Shown: positions 35,593 through 44,721 of the stretch, in pieces
Layout of the letters: each line of letters begins with the position of its first letter
Numbering within the stretch: position 1 is the first letter of the stretch
DNA from: Sporosarcina luteola
GTDB taxonomy: Bacteria > Bacillota > Bacilli > Bacillales_A > Planococcaceae
NCBI RefSeq assembly: GCF_023715245.1
Contig: NZ_JAMBNV010000001.1
Span: forward strand, 1,054,001 to 1,118,000
Direction of reading: 5' to 3'
Length of the DNA: 64,000 nt
The notes under the pieces: model-generated
Told to the model about the DNA's origin: nothing
What the model saw: the letters and a program-made list of their open reading frames with translations, nothing else
Database searches by the model: none
Program-made: the position numbers and the translations under genes

Positions 35593-36156
35593 TTGAGAAA
35601 ACATATTGTGACGCTTATCTTTACAGTAGTTTTATTGATCGGTGGTACGACCGAAAGTTTTGCAGCCTCTTCAACGTATACGGTCAAAAAAGGTGACACG
35701 CTTTATAAAATTGCCGATATCCATAATGTTACCGTAAAAGAATTGAAAACATGGAATGGCATAAAGTCGGACGTCATTCATCCGAATCAGAACTTGAAGG
35801 TTGTCCAAACCGATACTCAAAAAAAGGTTGCCAAAACACCATCGCGATCCGCTGATGACAATGTAGTTAAGGAAATCACGGTTTCTGCTAGTGCGTATAC
35901 AGCGAATTGCAACGGCTGTTCCGGCATCACCTCAACAGGCATCAACTTGAAGCGCAACCCTGATGCCAAAGTGATTGCAGTTGATCCATCCATTATACCA
36001 TTGGGCACGAAAGTGTACGTGGAAGGATACGGATATGCAATTGCAGGCGATACAGGCGGCGCGATTAAAGGAAATAAAATTGATGTCTTCTTCCCAAGTA
36101 AAAGCGAAGCGTTTAAATGGGGAAGGAAAGACGTGAAGATAAAAATATTGAAATGA
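35593..36156 (+). CDS. Secreted LysM and 3D-domain wall hydrolase
   Basis: 187 residues: signal peptide (cleavage near AFA-AS), one LysM domain (TYTVKKGDTLYKIADIHNV, about 28-71) for peptidoglycan binding, a linker, and a C-terminal 3D domain with VSASAYTA, AVDPSIIPLGTKVYVEG and GDTGGAIKG, which hold the three Asp of the lytic transglycosylase-like fold. Close to B. subtilis YocH and Sps-type proteins. TTG start after GGGGAG. Confidence 0.9.
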   Translation: MRKHIVTLIFTVVLLIGGTTESFAASSTYTVKKGDTLYKIADIHNVTVKELKTWNGIKSDVIHPNQNLKVVQTDTQKKVAKTPSRSADDNVVKEITVSASAYTANCNGCSGITSTGINLKRNPDAKVIAVDPSIIPLGTKVYVEGYGYAIAGDTGGAIKGNKIDVFFPSKSEAFKWGRKDVKIKILK

Positions 36157-36158
36157 CA

Positions 36159-36204
36159 ATAGCAAGCCAATCCCTTCATTTTTTGAGGGGGTTGGCTATT
36201 TTAA
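36159..36204 (+). terminator. Intrinsic terminator
   Basis: ATAGC-AGCCAA-CCC pairs with GGGGGTTGGCTAT around a T-rich loop, then TTTTAATT. Confidence 0.75.
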
Positions 36205-36265
36205 TTCGTCCAATCTCACATCCATCATGGTAAACTGTTGTAAAACGGGGGAATGGGGAGTGAAT

Positions 36266-36430
36266 ATGGAGAAGAGAAGATTAATTATCGGGGTAATCGC
36301 TATCCTTGCAATCGCATTATATATTTGGATAGCTTATTTCGAGATTCCAAAGAAAGTGAAAATTGGTGAAGATGCAATTCAAGAGGAACTATGGCAGGCT
36401 GACGTCGAGATGAAAGGGGAAGTCATATGA
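36266..36430 (+). CDS. 54-residue single-pass membrane protein
   Basis: Small protein with one helix (about 6-24, IIGVIAILAIALYIWIAYF) flanked by basic N-terminal EKRR and an acidic-amphipathic tail. GGGGAG precedes ATG by 5 nt. It overlaps the SDR start by 4 nt, so the two are translationally coupled. No known family recognised. Too short to be seen by most searches, but the ribosome site and coupling support it. Confidence 0.6.
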   Translation: MEKRRLIIGVIAILAIALYIWIAYFEIPKKVKIGEDAIQEELWQADVEMKGEVI

Positions 36431-37155
36431 ACTTATTTATTGTTACAGGTGCATCCAAAGGAATTGGTTCTGAATTGATGAACCAGTTGAAGGGGAGGGG
36501 GGACAAGGTGATTGGCATCGCCAGGACAAATGAGAGCCGGGATGGAGATTTGCTGACTGCCGACCTTTCTCTCACCGATCGTTTGGCTGAGATCATTGAG
36601 AATATTGTAGAAGAGAACCTTTCATCCGCAACTTCCTTTACGCTGATTAATAATGCAGGAACAGTGGAACCGATCGGGTTGATCGGTACGATAGACGAAA
36701 CGAAACTGACAGAGGCGCTCGCTGTCAATCTGTCGGCACCAATGATTCTATCGAATGCATTCATCTCGGTGCTTGAAAAGTTTGAAGGACGAAAAAGGAT
36801 TGTCAACATATCTTCAGGTGCAGGCAGGAATCCATATGAAGGTTGGGGCGTTTATTGCACGACGAAAGCGGGGCTCGATCACTTTTCCCGCGTCGTATCG
36901 CTTGAGCAGGAAAAGGCCGAATACCCTGTAGATATCATTTCGATTGCCCCGGGAATCATCGATACTGGCATGCAGGAAACGATCCGGGCGAGTAATGCAG
37001 ACGATTTCCCGTTGCACGACCGTTTTGTCGACTACAAACAGCAAGGGCATTTAAGCAGTGCGGAAGAGACCGCGCGTAAACTGATTTCCGTAATGGACCG
37101 GGAAGACTTTGCTAAGCTAGGCCCGATTGCGGATATCCGGCAAATCGGGGAATGA
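36427..37155 (+). CDS. Short-chain dehydrogenase (YueD/sepiapterin-reductase-like)
   Basis: 242-residue SDR. NADP-binding TGASKGIG (7-14), NNAG (75-78), catalytic Tyr143 and Lys147 in YCTTK, with Ser near 130. The overall pattern is that of B. subtilis YueD, a benzil reductase, and of sepiapterin-reductase-like SDRs. Physiological substrate unknown. AAGGGG precedes the ATG inside the upstream small gene. Confidence 0.88.
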   Translation: MNLFIVTGASKGIGSELMNQLKGRGDKVIGIARTNESRDGDLLTADLSLTDRLAEIIENIVEENLSSATSFTLINNAGTVEPIGLIGTIDETKLTEALAVNLSAPMILSNAFISVLEKFEGRKRIVNISSGAGRNPYEGWGVYCTTKAGLDHFSRVVSLEQEKAEYPVDIISIAPGIIDTGMQETIRASNADDFPLHDRFVDYKQQGHLSSAEETARKLISVMDREDFAKLGPIADIRQIGE

Positions 37156-37190
37156 AAAAACGCTTGGACCAAAATGGTTCCAAGCGTTTG
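37156..37190. terminator. Bidirectional terminator
   Basis: AAACGCTTGGA pairs with TTCCAAGCGTTT around CCAAAATGG. Confidence 0.85.
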
Positions 37191-37191
37191 C

Positions 37192-37791
37192 TTACTCTTC
37201 CACGCGCACAACTTCATCAAAATCCCTCACCTTTTCGATTGCGATCAAAAATGGGGGATTTTTTCGTTGATTGAGCAATTCATAGCGGATAACATGAACA
37301 TCGGCCTGGTGGAGCGACTTTACATAATCGAGCAATGCATCGCGCTCTTCCTTCCCGCCTTCATGTCCATCATAGACGGATATCGTTATAATTCCACCCT
37401 TTTTAAGCATGCCCAGCAGCTTATCGACAGCTTCAATCGTGGAATCCGGTTTTGTGATGATGGACAAATCTTCACTATACGGTAGATACCCTAAATTGAA
37501 CATCGCTCCGCCAATTGTTTTCTTGACGTATGTATCTACATTCTCATGGCTGTCCAAAATCAATGAGACACGGTCATTGAGTTTGTCCAATCTGTTTGCC
37601 GTCGCCTCGAGGGCAGCTTGCTGGATATCGAAAGCGAAAACGCGGCCTTCTTCACCGACGAGCTCTGCGAGGAATAACGTGTCATTCCCGTTTCCCGCAG
37701 TCGCGTCGACAACCGTCTCACCTGGCAGAACAGTTTCGCTGATCAACCGTTTTGAAAATGGCAAGACACGATGCAATAAAATATCACTCAT
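37192..37791 (-). CDS. mnmM: tRNA wobble-uridine methyltransferase (YtqB/MnmM)
   Basis: 199-residue class I methyltransferase of the YtqB family. SAM motif I is VVDATAGNGNDT (about 27-38), followed by FAFDIQ and NLGYLP, the signature catalytic stretch. In B. subtilis this family makes the last methylation of mnm5s2U at tRNA position 34. It overlaps the end of the radical-SAM gene, as in B. subtilis. Confidence 0.88.
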   Translation of the reverse strand: MSDILLHRVLPFSKRLISETVLPGETVVDATAGNGNDTLFLAELVGEEGRVFAFDIQQAALEATANRLDKLNDRVSLILDSHENVDTYVKKTIGGAMFNLGYLPYSEDLSIITKPDSTIEAVDKLLGMLKKGGIITISVYDGHEGGKEERDALLDYVKSLHQADVHVIRYELLNQRKNPPFLIAIEKVRDFDEVVRVEE

Positions 37792-38750
37792 ATACGTTCA
37801 ATCTCCTTACTGTAATACTTACCTTGATAGCTGTCGCGGCGTTCCAATTCCTTGTCGATGCCGTTCAGCACATCCCACTTCGACGCGCTCCACATCGGAC
37901 CGATCATCAAATCGAGCGGACCATCCCCTGTAATGCGATGGACAATCATCCCGGGCGGAAGAATTTCCAGTTGGTCGACGACAAGGTTGATATACTCATC
38001 TCTCTCAAGAAACTCCAGCAAACCCTTTTCATATTGTTTGACCATCGGCGTCCCTTTCAACAAGTGCAGTAAATGGATCTTGATGCCTTGCACATCGAGC
38101 TTCGCCACTTGTCTTGCCGTTTCCATCATCATCTCTCTATCTTCAAGCGGAAGGCCATTGATGATATGGGTGCACACACGGATGCCGTGCTTCCGCAGTT
38201 TATCTACGCCTTCCACGTAAGTGGCGTAATCATGCGCTCTGTTCACGAGCTTGGCAGTCTTTTCATGCACGGTCTGCAACCCTAATTCAACCCATAAATA
38301 CGTCCGTTCATTCAGCTCAGCCAAATAGTCGACGACATCATCAGGAAGGCAGTCGGGACGGGTGCCGATTGATAGGCCGACGACTCCCGGTTGGGCTAGG
38401 GCCGCTTCGAACTTCTCCTTCAAAACGGGCAGCGGGGCATGTGTATTCGTGTACGCTTGAAAATAGGCGATGTACTTGCCTTCTTTCCACTTCTGATGCA
38501 TCCGGTCGCGGATTTCATTGAACTGGACTTCAATCGGCTTTGCCCGGTCTCCTGCAAAGTCGCCTGAGCCTGCGACGCTGCAAAACGTACAGCCGCCGAA
38601 AGCTACTGTGCCGTCGCGGTTCGGACAATCAAAGCCGGCATCGAGAGCGACCTTGAATATTTTGAACCCGAATTCATCCTTCAAATGCCTGGACCATGTA
38701 TGGTACCGTTTCCCCTCAGTAGGGAACGGATAAATGAAGTCATCCATCAT
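37788..38750 (-). CDS. ytqA: Radical SAM protein YtqA/MnmL (TIGR01212 type)
   Basis: 320 residues. N-terminal CPNRDGTVAFGGCTFC gives the Cys cluster of this family, followed by YFQAYTNTHAPL and LSIGTRPDCLPDDV. C-terminal half has LLKGTPM. In Bacillus it is linked to the same tRNA wobble-uridine pathway as YtqB. ATG ATG start follows AGGAG at 5 and 8 nt; a much longer upstream frame is spurious since it runs antisense through the promoter region of the next gene. Confidence 0.88.
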   Translation of the reverse strand: MMDDFIYPFPTEGKRYHTWSRHLKDEFGFKIFKVALDAGFDCPNRDGTVAFGGCTFCSVAGSGDFAGDRAKPIEVQFNEIRDRMHQKWKEGKYIAYFQAYTNTHAPLPVLKEKFEAALAQPGVVGLSIGTRPDCLPDDVVDYLAELNERTYLWVELGLQTVHEKTAKLVNRAHDYATYVEGVDKLRKHGIRVCTHIINGLPLEDREMMMETARQVAKLDVQGIKIHLLHLLKGTPMVKQYEKGLLEFLERDEYINLVVDQLEILPPGMIVHRITGDGPLDLMIGPMWSASKWDVLNGIDKELERRDSYQGKYYSKEIERI

Positions 38751-38904
38751 TTCAACTCCTCTAACAGTAGATTGTACCATTTTGGATCCGCTCAGTGTCA
38801 TCTGAATTGCGGAACATATTCCGTTTTTGTTGTCTGAATCCTGAAAAAGACATACACTCGAAATAGCTTTCATGAGTAGTAGATAGAGATCGGAGGCGAT
38901 GGAA

Positions 38905-40101
38905 ATGCCTAAAATGGAAATACCCAATAAAGTTTGGCTTCTCATCATAGGAATGTTTGTCAATGTCATAGGGAACTCGTTCCTTTGGCCATTGAATACG
39001 ATATATATGCATGAATATCTCGGTAAGTCGTTGGCGGTAGCCGGTCTTGTCCTGATGGCGAATGCAGGTGCTGGTGTCGTCGGGAATCTGCTTGGCGGCT
39101 TTTTATTTGACCGGATTGGTGGTTTTAAATCAATTATGGCTGGCATCATCATTTCGATTTTGGCGCTTGGCTATCTCGTATACGACCATGATTGGTATCC
39201 ATATATCATTTTGCTAACCGTATTAGGATTCAGTGGAGGCATCATTTTTCCGAGCATGTATGCGATGGTCGGAACAATTTGGCCTGAGGGTGGCAGGAAG
39301 GCATTCAACTCAATCTATCTGGCGCAAAACGTCGGAGTCGCAATCGGGCCCGCACTCGCTGGTTTGATAGCTTCCGTGCATATCGATTATATATTTTTTG
39401 CGAACTTGATTTTCTATGTCATTTTTCTTTTCATTGCCTACTTCGGATATAAAAAGTTGGAAATCGCACCCGATCGCCACACAAACGTTATCCGAGAAAC
39501 TGAGCGGATAAAGAATAAAGCACCTTTTTATGCATTGCTCATTTTAGTCGGCGGCTATTTGATCACCTGGCTCGTCTATTCGCAATGGTCGACTACGATT
39601 TCCACGCATGCACTAGCACTCGGCGTGACCTTAAGAGAGTACAGTTTCATTTGGACGATCAACGGACTGCTGATTGTTATAGGACAACCTATCATCAAAC
39701 CGCTGATCAAGCGGCTTGAAAAGCAGCTGAAAGCCCAGATGATAATCGGAACGGTCATCTTCATTATCTCCTTCATCGTGGTCAGTTTTGCAGGTTCATT
39801 CAAAATGTTCATCGTTTCTATGGTCATCCTAACTTTCGGTGAAATGATTGTATGGCCGGCTATCCCGACATTGGCGAGCCAACTTGCACCAAAAGGCAGG
39901 GACGGGTTTTATCAAGGGATCGTCAACTCCGCTGCAACAATCGGACGCATGATCGGCCCATTGGCTGGGGGCATCCTCGTTGAAATCTACGGCATGAAGA
40001 TGATGCTTCTGTTGCTGACGAGTCTCATGGCCATTACCATTGTCACAACACTTCTATACGACAGACCGCTTACGTCTGAACGAAAGCCGGAAATCCAATG
40101 A
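38905..40101 (+). CDS. yttB: MFS transporter YttB-like
   Basis: 398 residues with twelve membrane helices. Motif A is GGFLFDRIGGFKS. The N-terminal WLLIIGMFVNVIGNSFLWPL is that of YttB and related Bacillales efflux proteins. ATG 38905 is chosen, 8 nt after GGAGG; an ATG 6 nt upstream is too close. Substrate unknown. Confidence 0.85.
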   Translation: MPKMEIPNKVWLLIIGMFVNVIGNSFLWPLNTIYMHEYLGKSLAVAGLVLMANAGAGVVGNLLGGFLFDRIGGFKSIMAGIIISILALGYLVYDHDWYPYIILLTVLGFSGGIIFPSMYAMVGTIWPEGGRKAFNSIYLAQNVGVAIGPALAGLIASVHIDYIFFANLIFYVIFLFIAYFGYKKLEIAPDRHTNVIRETERIKNKAPFYALLILVGGYLITWLVYSQWSTTISTHALALGVTLREYSFIWTINGLLIVIGQPIIKPLIKRLEKQLKAQMIIGTVIFIISFIVVSFAGSFKMFIVSMVILTFGEMIVWPAIPTLASQLAPKGRDGFYQGIVNSAATIGRMIGPLAGGILVEIYGMKMMLLLLTSLMAITIVTTLLYDRPLTSERKPEIQ

Positions 40102-40119
40102 GGATTTTCGGTTTTTTAG
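40084..40119 (+). terminator. Intrinsic terminator overlapping the stop codon
   Basis: CCGGAAATCC pairs with GGATTTTCGG around AATGA, then six T. The left arm is the last codons of the MFS gene. Confidence 0.8.
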
Positions 40120-40208
40120 ATTAGAACATTGCTTCTCGCTTAATAGTTTGATTAAATGAAGAGAGGATAGTTGCAATTTTTCTGAAGGATTCAAAGGGGG
40201 AATGCTAG

Positions 40209-40895
40209 ATGAAACCAATTTATTCAACAGCTATGGAAGCGATTTCAGAAATCAAGGACGGCTCAACGTTAATGGTGGGAGGCTTCGGACTTGTCGGAAT
40301 CCCGGAACAGCTTATTTTGGCACTCGTCGAAAAAGGTGTCAAAGATTTGACGATCATTTCGAATAACTGTGGTGTGGACGAATGGGGTCTCGGTCTTTTA
40401 TTGAAAGAAAAGCAGATTAAGAAGATGATCGGTTCCTATGTCGGAGAAAATAAAGAATTCGAGCGCCAAGTGCTTTCAGGCGAAATCGAAGTCGAACTGA
40501 CACCACAAGGTACGCTTGCTGAAAAGATTCGTGCAGGCGGCGCAGGGATTCCTGCATTCTACACACCGGCAGGAGTAGGGACTACTGTGGCGGACGGAAA
40601 AGAGATTAGGGTGTTTAACGGCAAGGAATATGTCCTTGAGGAAGCGCTCGTCGCCGATTTTGCATTGGTTCGCGCAGCGAAGGCGGATAAAATCGGAAAC
40701 TTGATCTATAACAAGACCGCTCAAAACTTCAATCCAATGATGGCGGCTGCAGGCAAGATCACGATTGCGGAAGTGGAAGATATCGTGGAAACGGGACAAC
40801 TCGATCCAGCGACGATCCATACTCCAAGCATTTACGTGCAAGGCTTATTGCAAGCGGAACAGGAAAAACGGATTGAGAGATTGACGACTCAATAA
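40209..40895 (+). CDS. scoA: 3-oxoacid CoA-transferase subunit A
   Basis: 228 residues. The glycine-rich [10 protein letters not shown] near residue 24 and [11 protein letters not shown] mark the A subunit of succinyl-CoA:3-ketoacid CoA transferase. With ScoB it activates acetoacetate using succinyl-CoA or a related donor. GGGGGA precedes the ATG. scoB follows after 15 nt. Confidence 0.93.
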   Translation: MKPIYSTAMEAISEIKDGSTLMVGGFGLVGIPEQLILALVEKGVKDLTIISNNCGVDEWGLGLLLKEKQIKKMIGSYVGENKEFERQVLSGEIEVELTPQGTLAEKIRAGGAGIPAFYTPAGVGTTVADGKEIRVFNGKEYVLEEALVADFALVRAAKADKIGNLIYNKTAQNFNPMMAAAGKITIAEVEDIVETGQLDPATIHTPSIYVQGLLQAEQEKRIERLTTQ

Positions 40896-40910
40896 GGGGA
40901 GGGGATGTTC

Positions 40911-41549
40911 ATGATGAATTTCAGAGAGAGAATTGCAAGACGTGCGGAAAAGGAAATCAACGACGGCGATTACGTTAATCTTGGCATTGGGATGCCTACA
41001 TTAGTCGCAAACTATATATCGGAAGACAAGACGGTCGTGCTGCAGTCTGAAAACGGCCTCCTCGGCATCGGTCCATATCCGACGGAAGATCAAGTCGATC
41101 CCGATCTGATCAACGCAGGCAAGGAAACGGTGACGACAATTCCCGGATCTGCTTTTTTTGATAGTGCGGAATCCTTTGCTATGATCCGTGGAGGGCATGT
41201 CGATGTAGCCATCCTTGGTGGAATGGAAGTGTCCGAAAAAGGAGATCTTGCCAACTGGATGATTCCAGGCAAAATGATCAAGGGCATGGGCGGCGCGATG
41301 GATCTCGTGCATGGCGCGAAAAAAATCATCGTTATCATGGACCATGTAGCGAAGGACGGCTCGGCAAAGATCAAGAGAGAATGCTCATTGCCGTTGACAG
41401 GTAAAGGCGTCGTCCATAAAATCATCACGGAACGTGCTTTGATCGATGTGACGCCTGATGGTCTAGAATTGAAGGAAGTGTTCGAAGGGTTCACAGTTGA
41501 AGATGTTGTGAATTCGACGGAAGCGGAATTGAAAGTGAATATTGGTTGA
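40911..41549 (+). CDS. scoB: 3-oxoacid CoA-transferase subunit B
   Basis: 212 residues. Catalytic Glu47 in [25 protein letters not shown] and [17 protein letters not shown] are subunit B signatures. ATG 40911 is preferred to ATG 40905, since GGAGG is then 8 nt upstream. Ends in a terminator before a repeat array. Confidence 0.93.
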   Translation: MMNFRERIARRAEKEINDGDYVNLGIGMPTLVANYISEDKTVVLQSENGLLGIGPYPTEDQVDPDLINAGKETVTTIPGSAFFDSAESFAMIRGGHVDVAILGGMEVSEKGDLANWMIPGKMIKGMGGAMDLVHGAKKIIVIMDHVAKDGSAKIKRECSLPLTGKGVVHKIITERALIDVTPDGLELKEVFEGFTVEDVVNSTEAELKVNIG

Positions 41550-41556
41550 TCGCTTC

Positions 41557-41588
41557 ATGCCAAGTCCTCATTAATGGGCTTGGCATTT
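41557..41588 (+). terminator. Terminator of scoAB
   Basis: ATGCCAAG pairs with CTTGGCAT around a 14-nt loop, then TTTTG. Confidence 0.75.
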
Positions 41589-41590
41589 TG

Positions 41591-41703
41591 TTATCTATCG
41601 AATAGGTGGAGTTATCTATCGAATATGACGATTTATCTATCGAATCGATGGAGTTATCTATTGAATATGCAAAGTTATCTATTGAATCCGGAAAGTTATC
41701 ACC
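41591..41703. repeat. Array of six 21-bp direct repeats (TTATCTATCGAAT core)
   Basis: Cores start at 41591, 41612, 41633, 41654, 41675 and 41696, exactly 21 bp apart. TTATCTAT(C/T)GAAT is conserved through five units, the sixth is cut to TTATC. The other 8 bases vary. It starts directly in the T-run of the scoAB terminator. Confidence 0.95.
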
Positions 41704-41765
41704 AAAAAGGGGCTTTGGGCTCAGCGTATTTCCTAGTGACTTCCATTAAAACTTAAGACATCTAG

Positions 41766-41794
41766 TTGTATTTTGGAACAATTTCGGGTACACT
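41766..41794 (+). promoter_or_regulatory. Probable SigmaA promoter of the leuS leader
   Basis: TTGTAT (41766-41771), 17-bp spacer, TACACT (41789-41794). An alternative is TTGGAA with TACAAT at 15 bp. Confidence 0.5.
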
Positions 41795-41799
41795 ACAAT

Positions 41800-42058
41800 A
41801 AACTGAATTCAAATAGCGTTGGCATTGAAAAGGAATCAGTAATCGGTCCGGTCGATTGAAGAGAGCAGGCGGTTTGGTGCAAGCCTGTACGACTACGATG
41901 AACTCGCCTTCGAGCCTGCATCGGTGAACGAAAAGTAGCCTGTGCCGTTTTCCGCGTTAAGGAAACAAGTTGGGCGGCATTGCCGTCAATTTGGGTGGCA
42001 CCGCGGGAGTACATATACCTCTCGTCCCTTATCTTTTTAAGGGACGAGAGTTTTTTTA
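41800..42058 (+). promoter_or_regulatory. T-box leader RNA, leucine
   Basis: tRNA-sensing leader of leuS. Stem I has the AGAG motif (near 41864) and a distal hairpin CAGGC/GCCTG. The likely specifier codon is CTC at 41903-41905 (in GAACTCGCC). The conserved T-box GGGTGGCACCGCG is at 41993-42005. The terminator CTCTCGTCCCTT/AAGGGACGAGAG with seven T ends at 42057. Uncharged leucine tRNA should favour the antiterminator and allow leuS expression. The base after TGG is C; see the findings. Confidence 0.93.
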
Positions 42059-42110
42059 TTTCCGCGAACCGCATAGCGCTTTTTGAATATAGAGGGAAGG
42101 AATGACAGCA

Positions 42111-44525
42111 ATGAGTTATAAACATGTAGAAATCGAAAAGAAGTGGCAGCAGTATTGGAAAGACAACAAGACGTACAAAATGGTAAACGACGAATCCAAG
42201 CCGAAGTTCTACGCGCTTGATATGTTCCCTTATCCTTCCGGAGCGGGACTTCATGTTGGGCATCCGCTAGGCTATATCGCAACGGATATTTTAAGTTCAT
42301 TCAAACGGAAGCAAGGCTATAACGTCCTTCATCCGATGGGATGGGACGCTTTCGGTTTACCTGCTGAGCAATATGCAATAGATACGGGGAACGACCCTGC
42401 GGAATTCACTGCCAAAAACATCGCGACATTCAAGCGTCAAATGAATGACCTCGGGTTTTCCTACGACTGGGATCGTGAAGTGAATACGACAGATCCGAAA
42501 TATTACAAATGGACGCAATGGATTTTCATCCAATTGTATAAAAAGGGCTTGGCGTATATCGATGAAGTGCCAGTCAACTGGTGCCCGGCGCTAGGAACTG
42601 TACTTGCTAACGAAGAAGTCATCGACGGGAAATCCGAACGTGGAGGCCATCCAGTCGAACGCCGTCCAATGCGCCAATGGGTATTGCGCATTACCGAATA
42701 TGCAGATCGCCTGCTTGAGGATCTTGAAGATGTTGATTGGCCGGATAGCTTGAAAGATATGCAGCGCAACTGGATCGGCCGTTCTGAAGGCGCTCAACTG
42801 AAGTTTGAAATCGACGGTACGGATCTTTCATTCGAAGCATTCACGACACGCCCGGATACGATTTTCGGAGCGACATACGCCGTTCTTGCCCCTGAACATA
42901 AGCTTGTCGATACGATTACGACAGCCGAACAAAGGGAAGCTGTTGACGCTTATTTGGATAAAGTGAAGACAAAGAGCGACTTAGAACGTACGGACCTTGC
43001 GAAAGAGAAGACAGGTGTATTTACAGGCGCTTACGCAATCAACCCTGCGAGCGGCGAGAAAATGCCGATCTGGATTGCGGATTATGTGCTTGCTTCTTAT
43101 GGAACTGGCGCAATCATGGCGGTTCCTGCGCATGACGAAAGAGATTATGAGTTTGCGGTAGAATTCAACTTGCCGATTGTGGAAGTTGTTGCAGGTGGGG
43201 ATGTTTCAAAAGAGGCATATGTAGGCGACGGCGAGCATATCAACTCCGACTTCTTGAACGGATTAGGGAAAGAGGAAGCAATCGAAAAAGCGATTGCGTG
43301 GTTCGTTGAAAACGGCAAAGGCGAGAAGAAAATCACGTATCGCCTACGCGATTGGCTGTTCTCGAGACAACGTTATTGGGGCGAACCGATTCCAATCATC
43401 CATTGGGAAGACGGCTCGATGACTCCTGTCGATGAATCCGAATTGCCATTGATGCTGCCAAAGACAGATAACATCAAGCCGAGCGGAACAGGTGAATCGC
43501 CGCTTGCGAATATCGAAGAGTGGGTCAATGTCGTCGATCCGGAGACTGGCATGAAAGGCCGCCGGGAAACGAATACGATGCCGCAATGGGCAGGCAGCTG
43601 CTGGTATTACTTGCGCTATATCGATCCGGATAATGACGAAATGCTGATCGATCCGAAACTTGCAGAACGTTGGCTGCCAGTAGACATTTACGTCGGCGGT
43701 GCAGAGCATGCGGTGCTTCACCTTCTATATGCACGCTTCTGGCATAAGGTGCTTTACGATATCGGCGTTGTACCAACAAAAGAACCTTTCCAAAAATTGT
43801 TCAACCAAGGAATGATCCTCGGGGAAGGGCATGTAAAAATGTCCAAGTCGCTTGGCAACGTCATCAATCCTGATGACATCGTCCATTCACACGGCGCAGA
43901 TACGCTTCGCCTGTACGAAATGTTCATGGGACCGCTTGAAGCTTCCAAAGAGTGGTCGACAAACGGACTCGATGGATCCCGTCGTTTCCTAGATCGCATC
44001 TGGCGCTTATTCGTCAATGAAGACGGGACGCTTAGCTCCAAAATTGGCGGCGAGCCAGGCGGTGCGCTTGAAAAGGTTTATCACCAAACCGTGAAGAAAG
44101 TGACCGAAGACTTCGAAGGAATGCGCAACAATACTGCCATTTCTCAATTGATGGTGTTCATCAATGAAGGATATAAAGCCGATTCAATTCCGAAAGAATT
44201 CGTTGAAGGTTTTGTCACACTGATTTCACCGATCACTCCGCATCTTGCTGAAGAGCTATGGGAGAAGCTTGGCCATAGCGAATCCATCTCTTATGTAGCA
44301 TGGCCGACATACGATGAATCGAAACTATTCGATGAAACAGTAGAAGTTGCTGTCCAAATCAACGGGAAAGTCCGCGCGAAAATCAATGTCGCAAAAGACA
44401 TTACGAAGGAAGAGCTTGAAAAAGTCGCACTTGCTGACGAAGATGTGAAGCAATGGATTGAAGGCAAGGAATTGAAGAAAGTCATTGCGATTCCAGGCAG
44501 ATTGGTCAACATTGTAGCTGTTTGA
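42111..44525 (+). CDS. leuS: Leucyl-tRNA synthetase
   Basis: 804-residue class Ia synthetase. HIGH motif as HVGH (48-51), editing domain inserted in the middle with [11 protein letters not shown], and KMSKS at 576-580. Length is normal for Bacillales. ATG 42111 lies 9 nt after AAGGA; ATG 42102 overlaps that site. Controlled by the T-box leader. A perfect terminator follows. Confidence 0.97.
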   Translation: MSYKHVEIEKKWQQYWKDNKTYKMVNDESKPKFYALDMFPYPSGAGLHVGHPLGYIATDILSSFKRKQGYNVLHPMGWDAFGLPAEQYAIDTGNDPAEFTAKNIATFKRQMNDLGFSYDWDREVNTTDPKYYKWTQWIFIQLYKKGLAYIDEVPVNWCPALGTVLANEEVIDGKSERGGHPVERRPMRQWVLRITEYADRLLEDLEDVDWPDSLKDMQRNWIGRSEGAQLKFEIDGTDLSFEAFTTRPDTIFGATYAVLAPEHKLVDTITTAEQREAVDAYLDKVKTKSDLERTDLAKEKTGVFTGAYAINPASGEKMPIWIADYVLASYGTGAIMAVPAHDERDYEFAVEFNLPIVEVVAGGDVSKEAYVGDGEHINSDFLNGLGKEEAIEKAIAWFVENGKGEKKITYRLRDWLFSRQRYWGEPIPIIHWEDGSMTPVDESELPLMLPKTDNIKPSGTGESPLANIEEWVNVVDPETGMKGRRETNTMPQWAGSCWYYLRYIDPDNDEMLIDPKLAERWLPVDIYVGGAEHAVLHLLYARFWHKVLYDIGVVPTKEPFQKLFNQGMILGEGHVKMSKSLGNVINPDDIVHSHGADTLRLYEMFMGPLEASKEWSTNGLDGSRRFLDRIWRLFVNEDGTLSSKIGGEPGGALEKVYHQTVKKVTEDFEGMRNNTAISQLMVFINEGYKADSIPKEFVEGFVTLISPITPHLAEELWEKLGHSESISYVAWPTYDESKLFDETVEVAVQINGKVRAKINVAKDITKEELEKVALADEDVKQWIEGKELKKVIAIPGRLVNIVAV

Positions 44526-44539
44526 TGAATGAAGTAAAG

Positions 44540-44579
44540 ATCCGAGGAAATGGACGCGTCCATTTCTTCGGATTTTTTT
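44540..44579 (+). terminator. Terminator of leuS
   Basis: ATCCGA-GAAATGGAC pairs with GTCCATTTC-TCGGAT, then seven T. Confidence 0.9.
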
Positions 44580-44582
44580 GAT

Positions 44583-44681
44583 CGCGTCCAAAGCGAGGCG
44601 CCAAGCCGCTTCGCGCTCAAAGCAAGCCGCTCCGCGTCCAAAGCAAGCCATTCCACGTCTAAAGTAAACCGTCCAAAGCAT
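44583..44681. repeat. Array of 21-bp repeats (CGCGTCCAAAGC core)
   Basis: Units start at 44583, 44612, 44633 and 44654 (spacings 29, 21, 21), with a degraded fifth near 44670. Core CGCG(T/C)(C/T)CAAAGC is close to that of the array at 4654. The first spacing holds an extra 8 bp. Lies between two terminators of convergent genes. Confidence 0.85.
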
Positions 44682-44716
44682 CAAAAAACATCGGCTTCAA
44701 CGAAACCGATGTTTAA
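44682..44716 (-). terminator. Terminator of the ytfP-like gene
   Basis: ACATCGG pairs with CCGATGT; on the minus strand TGTTTTTTGA follows. Confidence 0.75.
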
Positions 44717-44721
44717 GCATA

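Noticed and set aside
38751..39152. Long N-terminal extension of the ytqA frame
   Set aside because: It overlaps the divergent MFS gene in antisense; the family begins at the ATG near 38750.
41793..42263. Minus-strand ORF over the T-box and leuS start
   Set aside because: Antisense to the leader RNA; no ribosome site and no protein-like composition.
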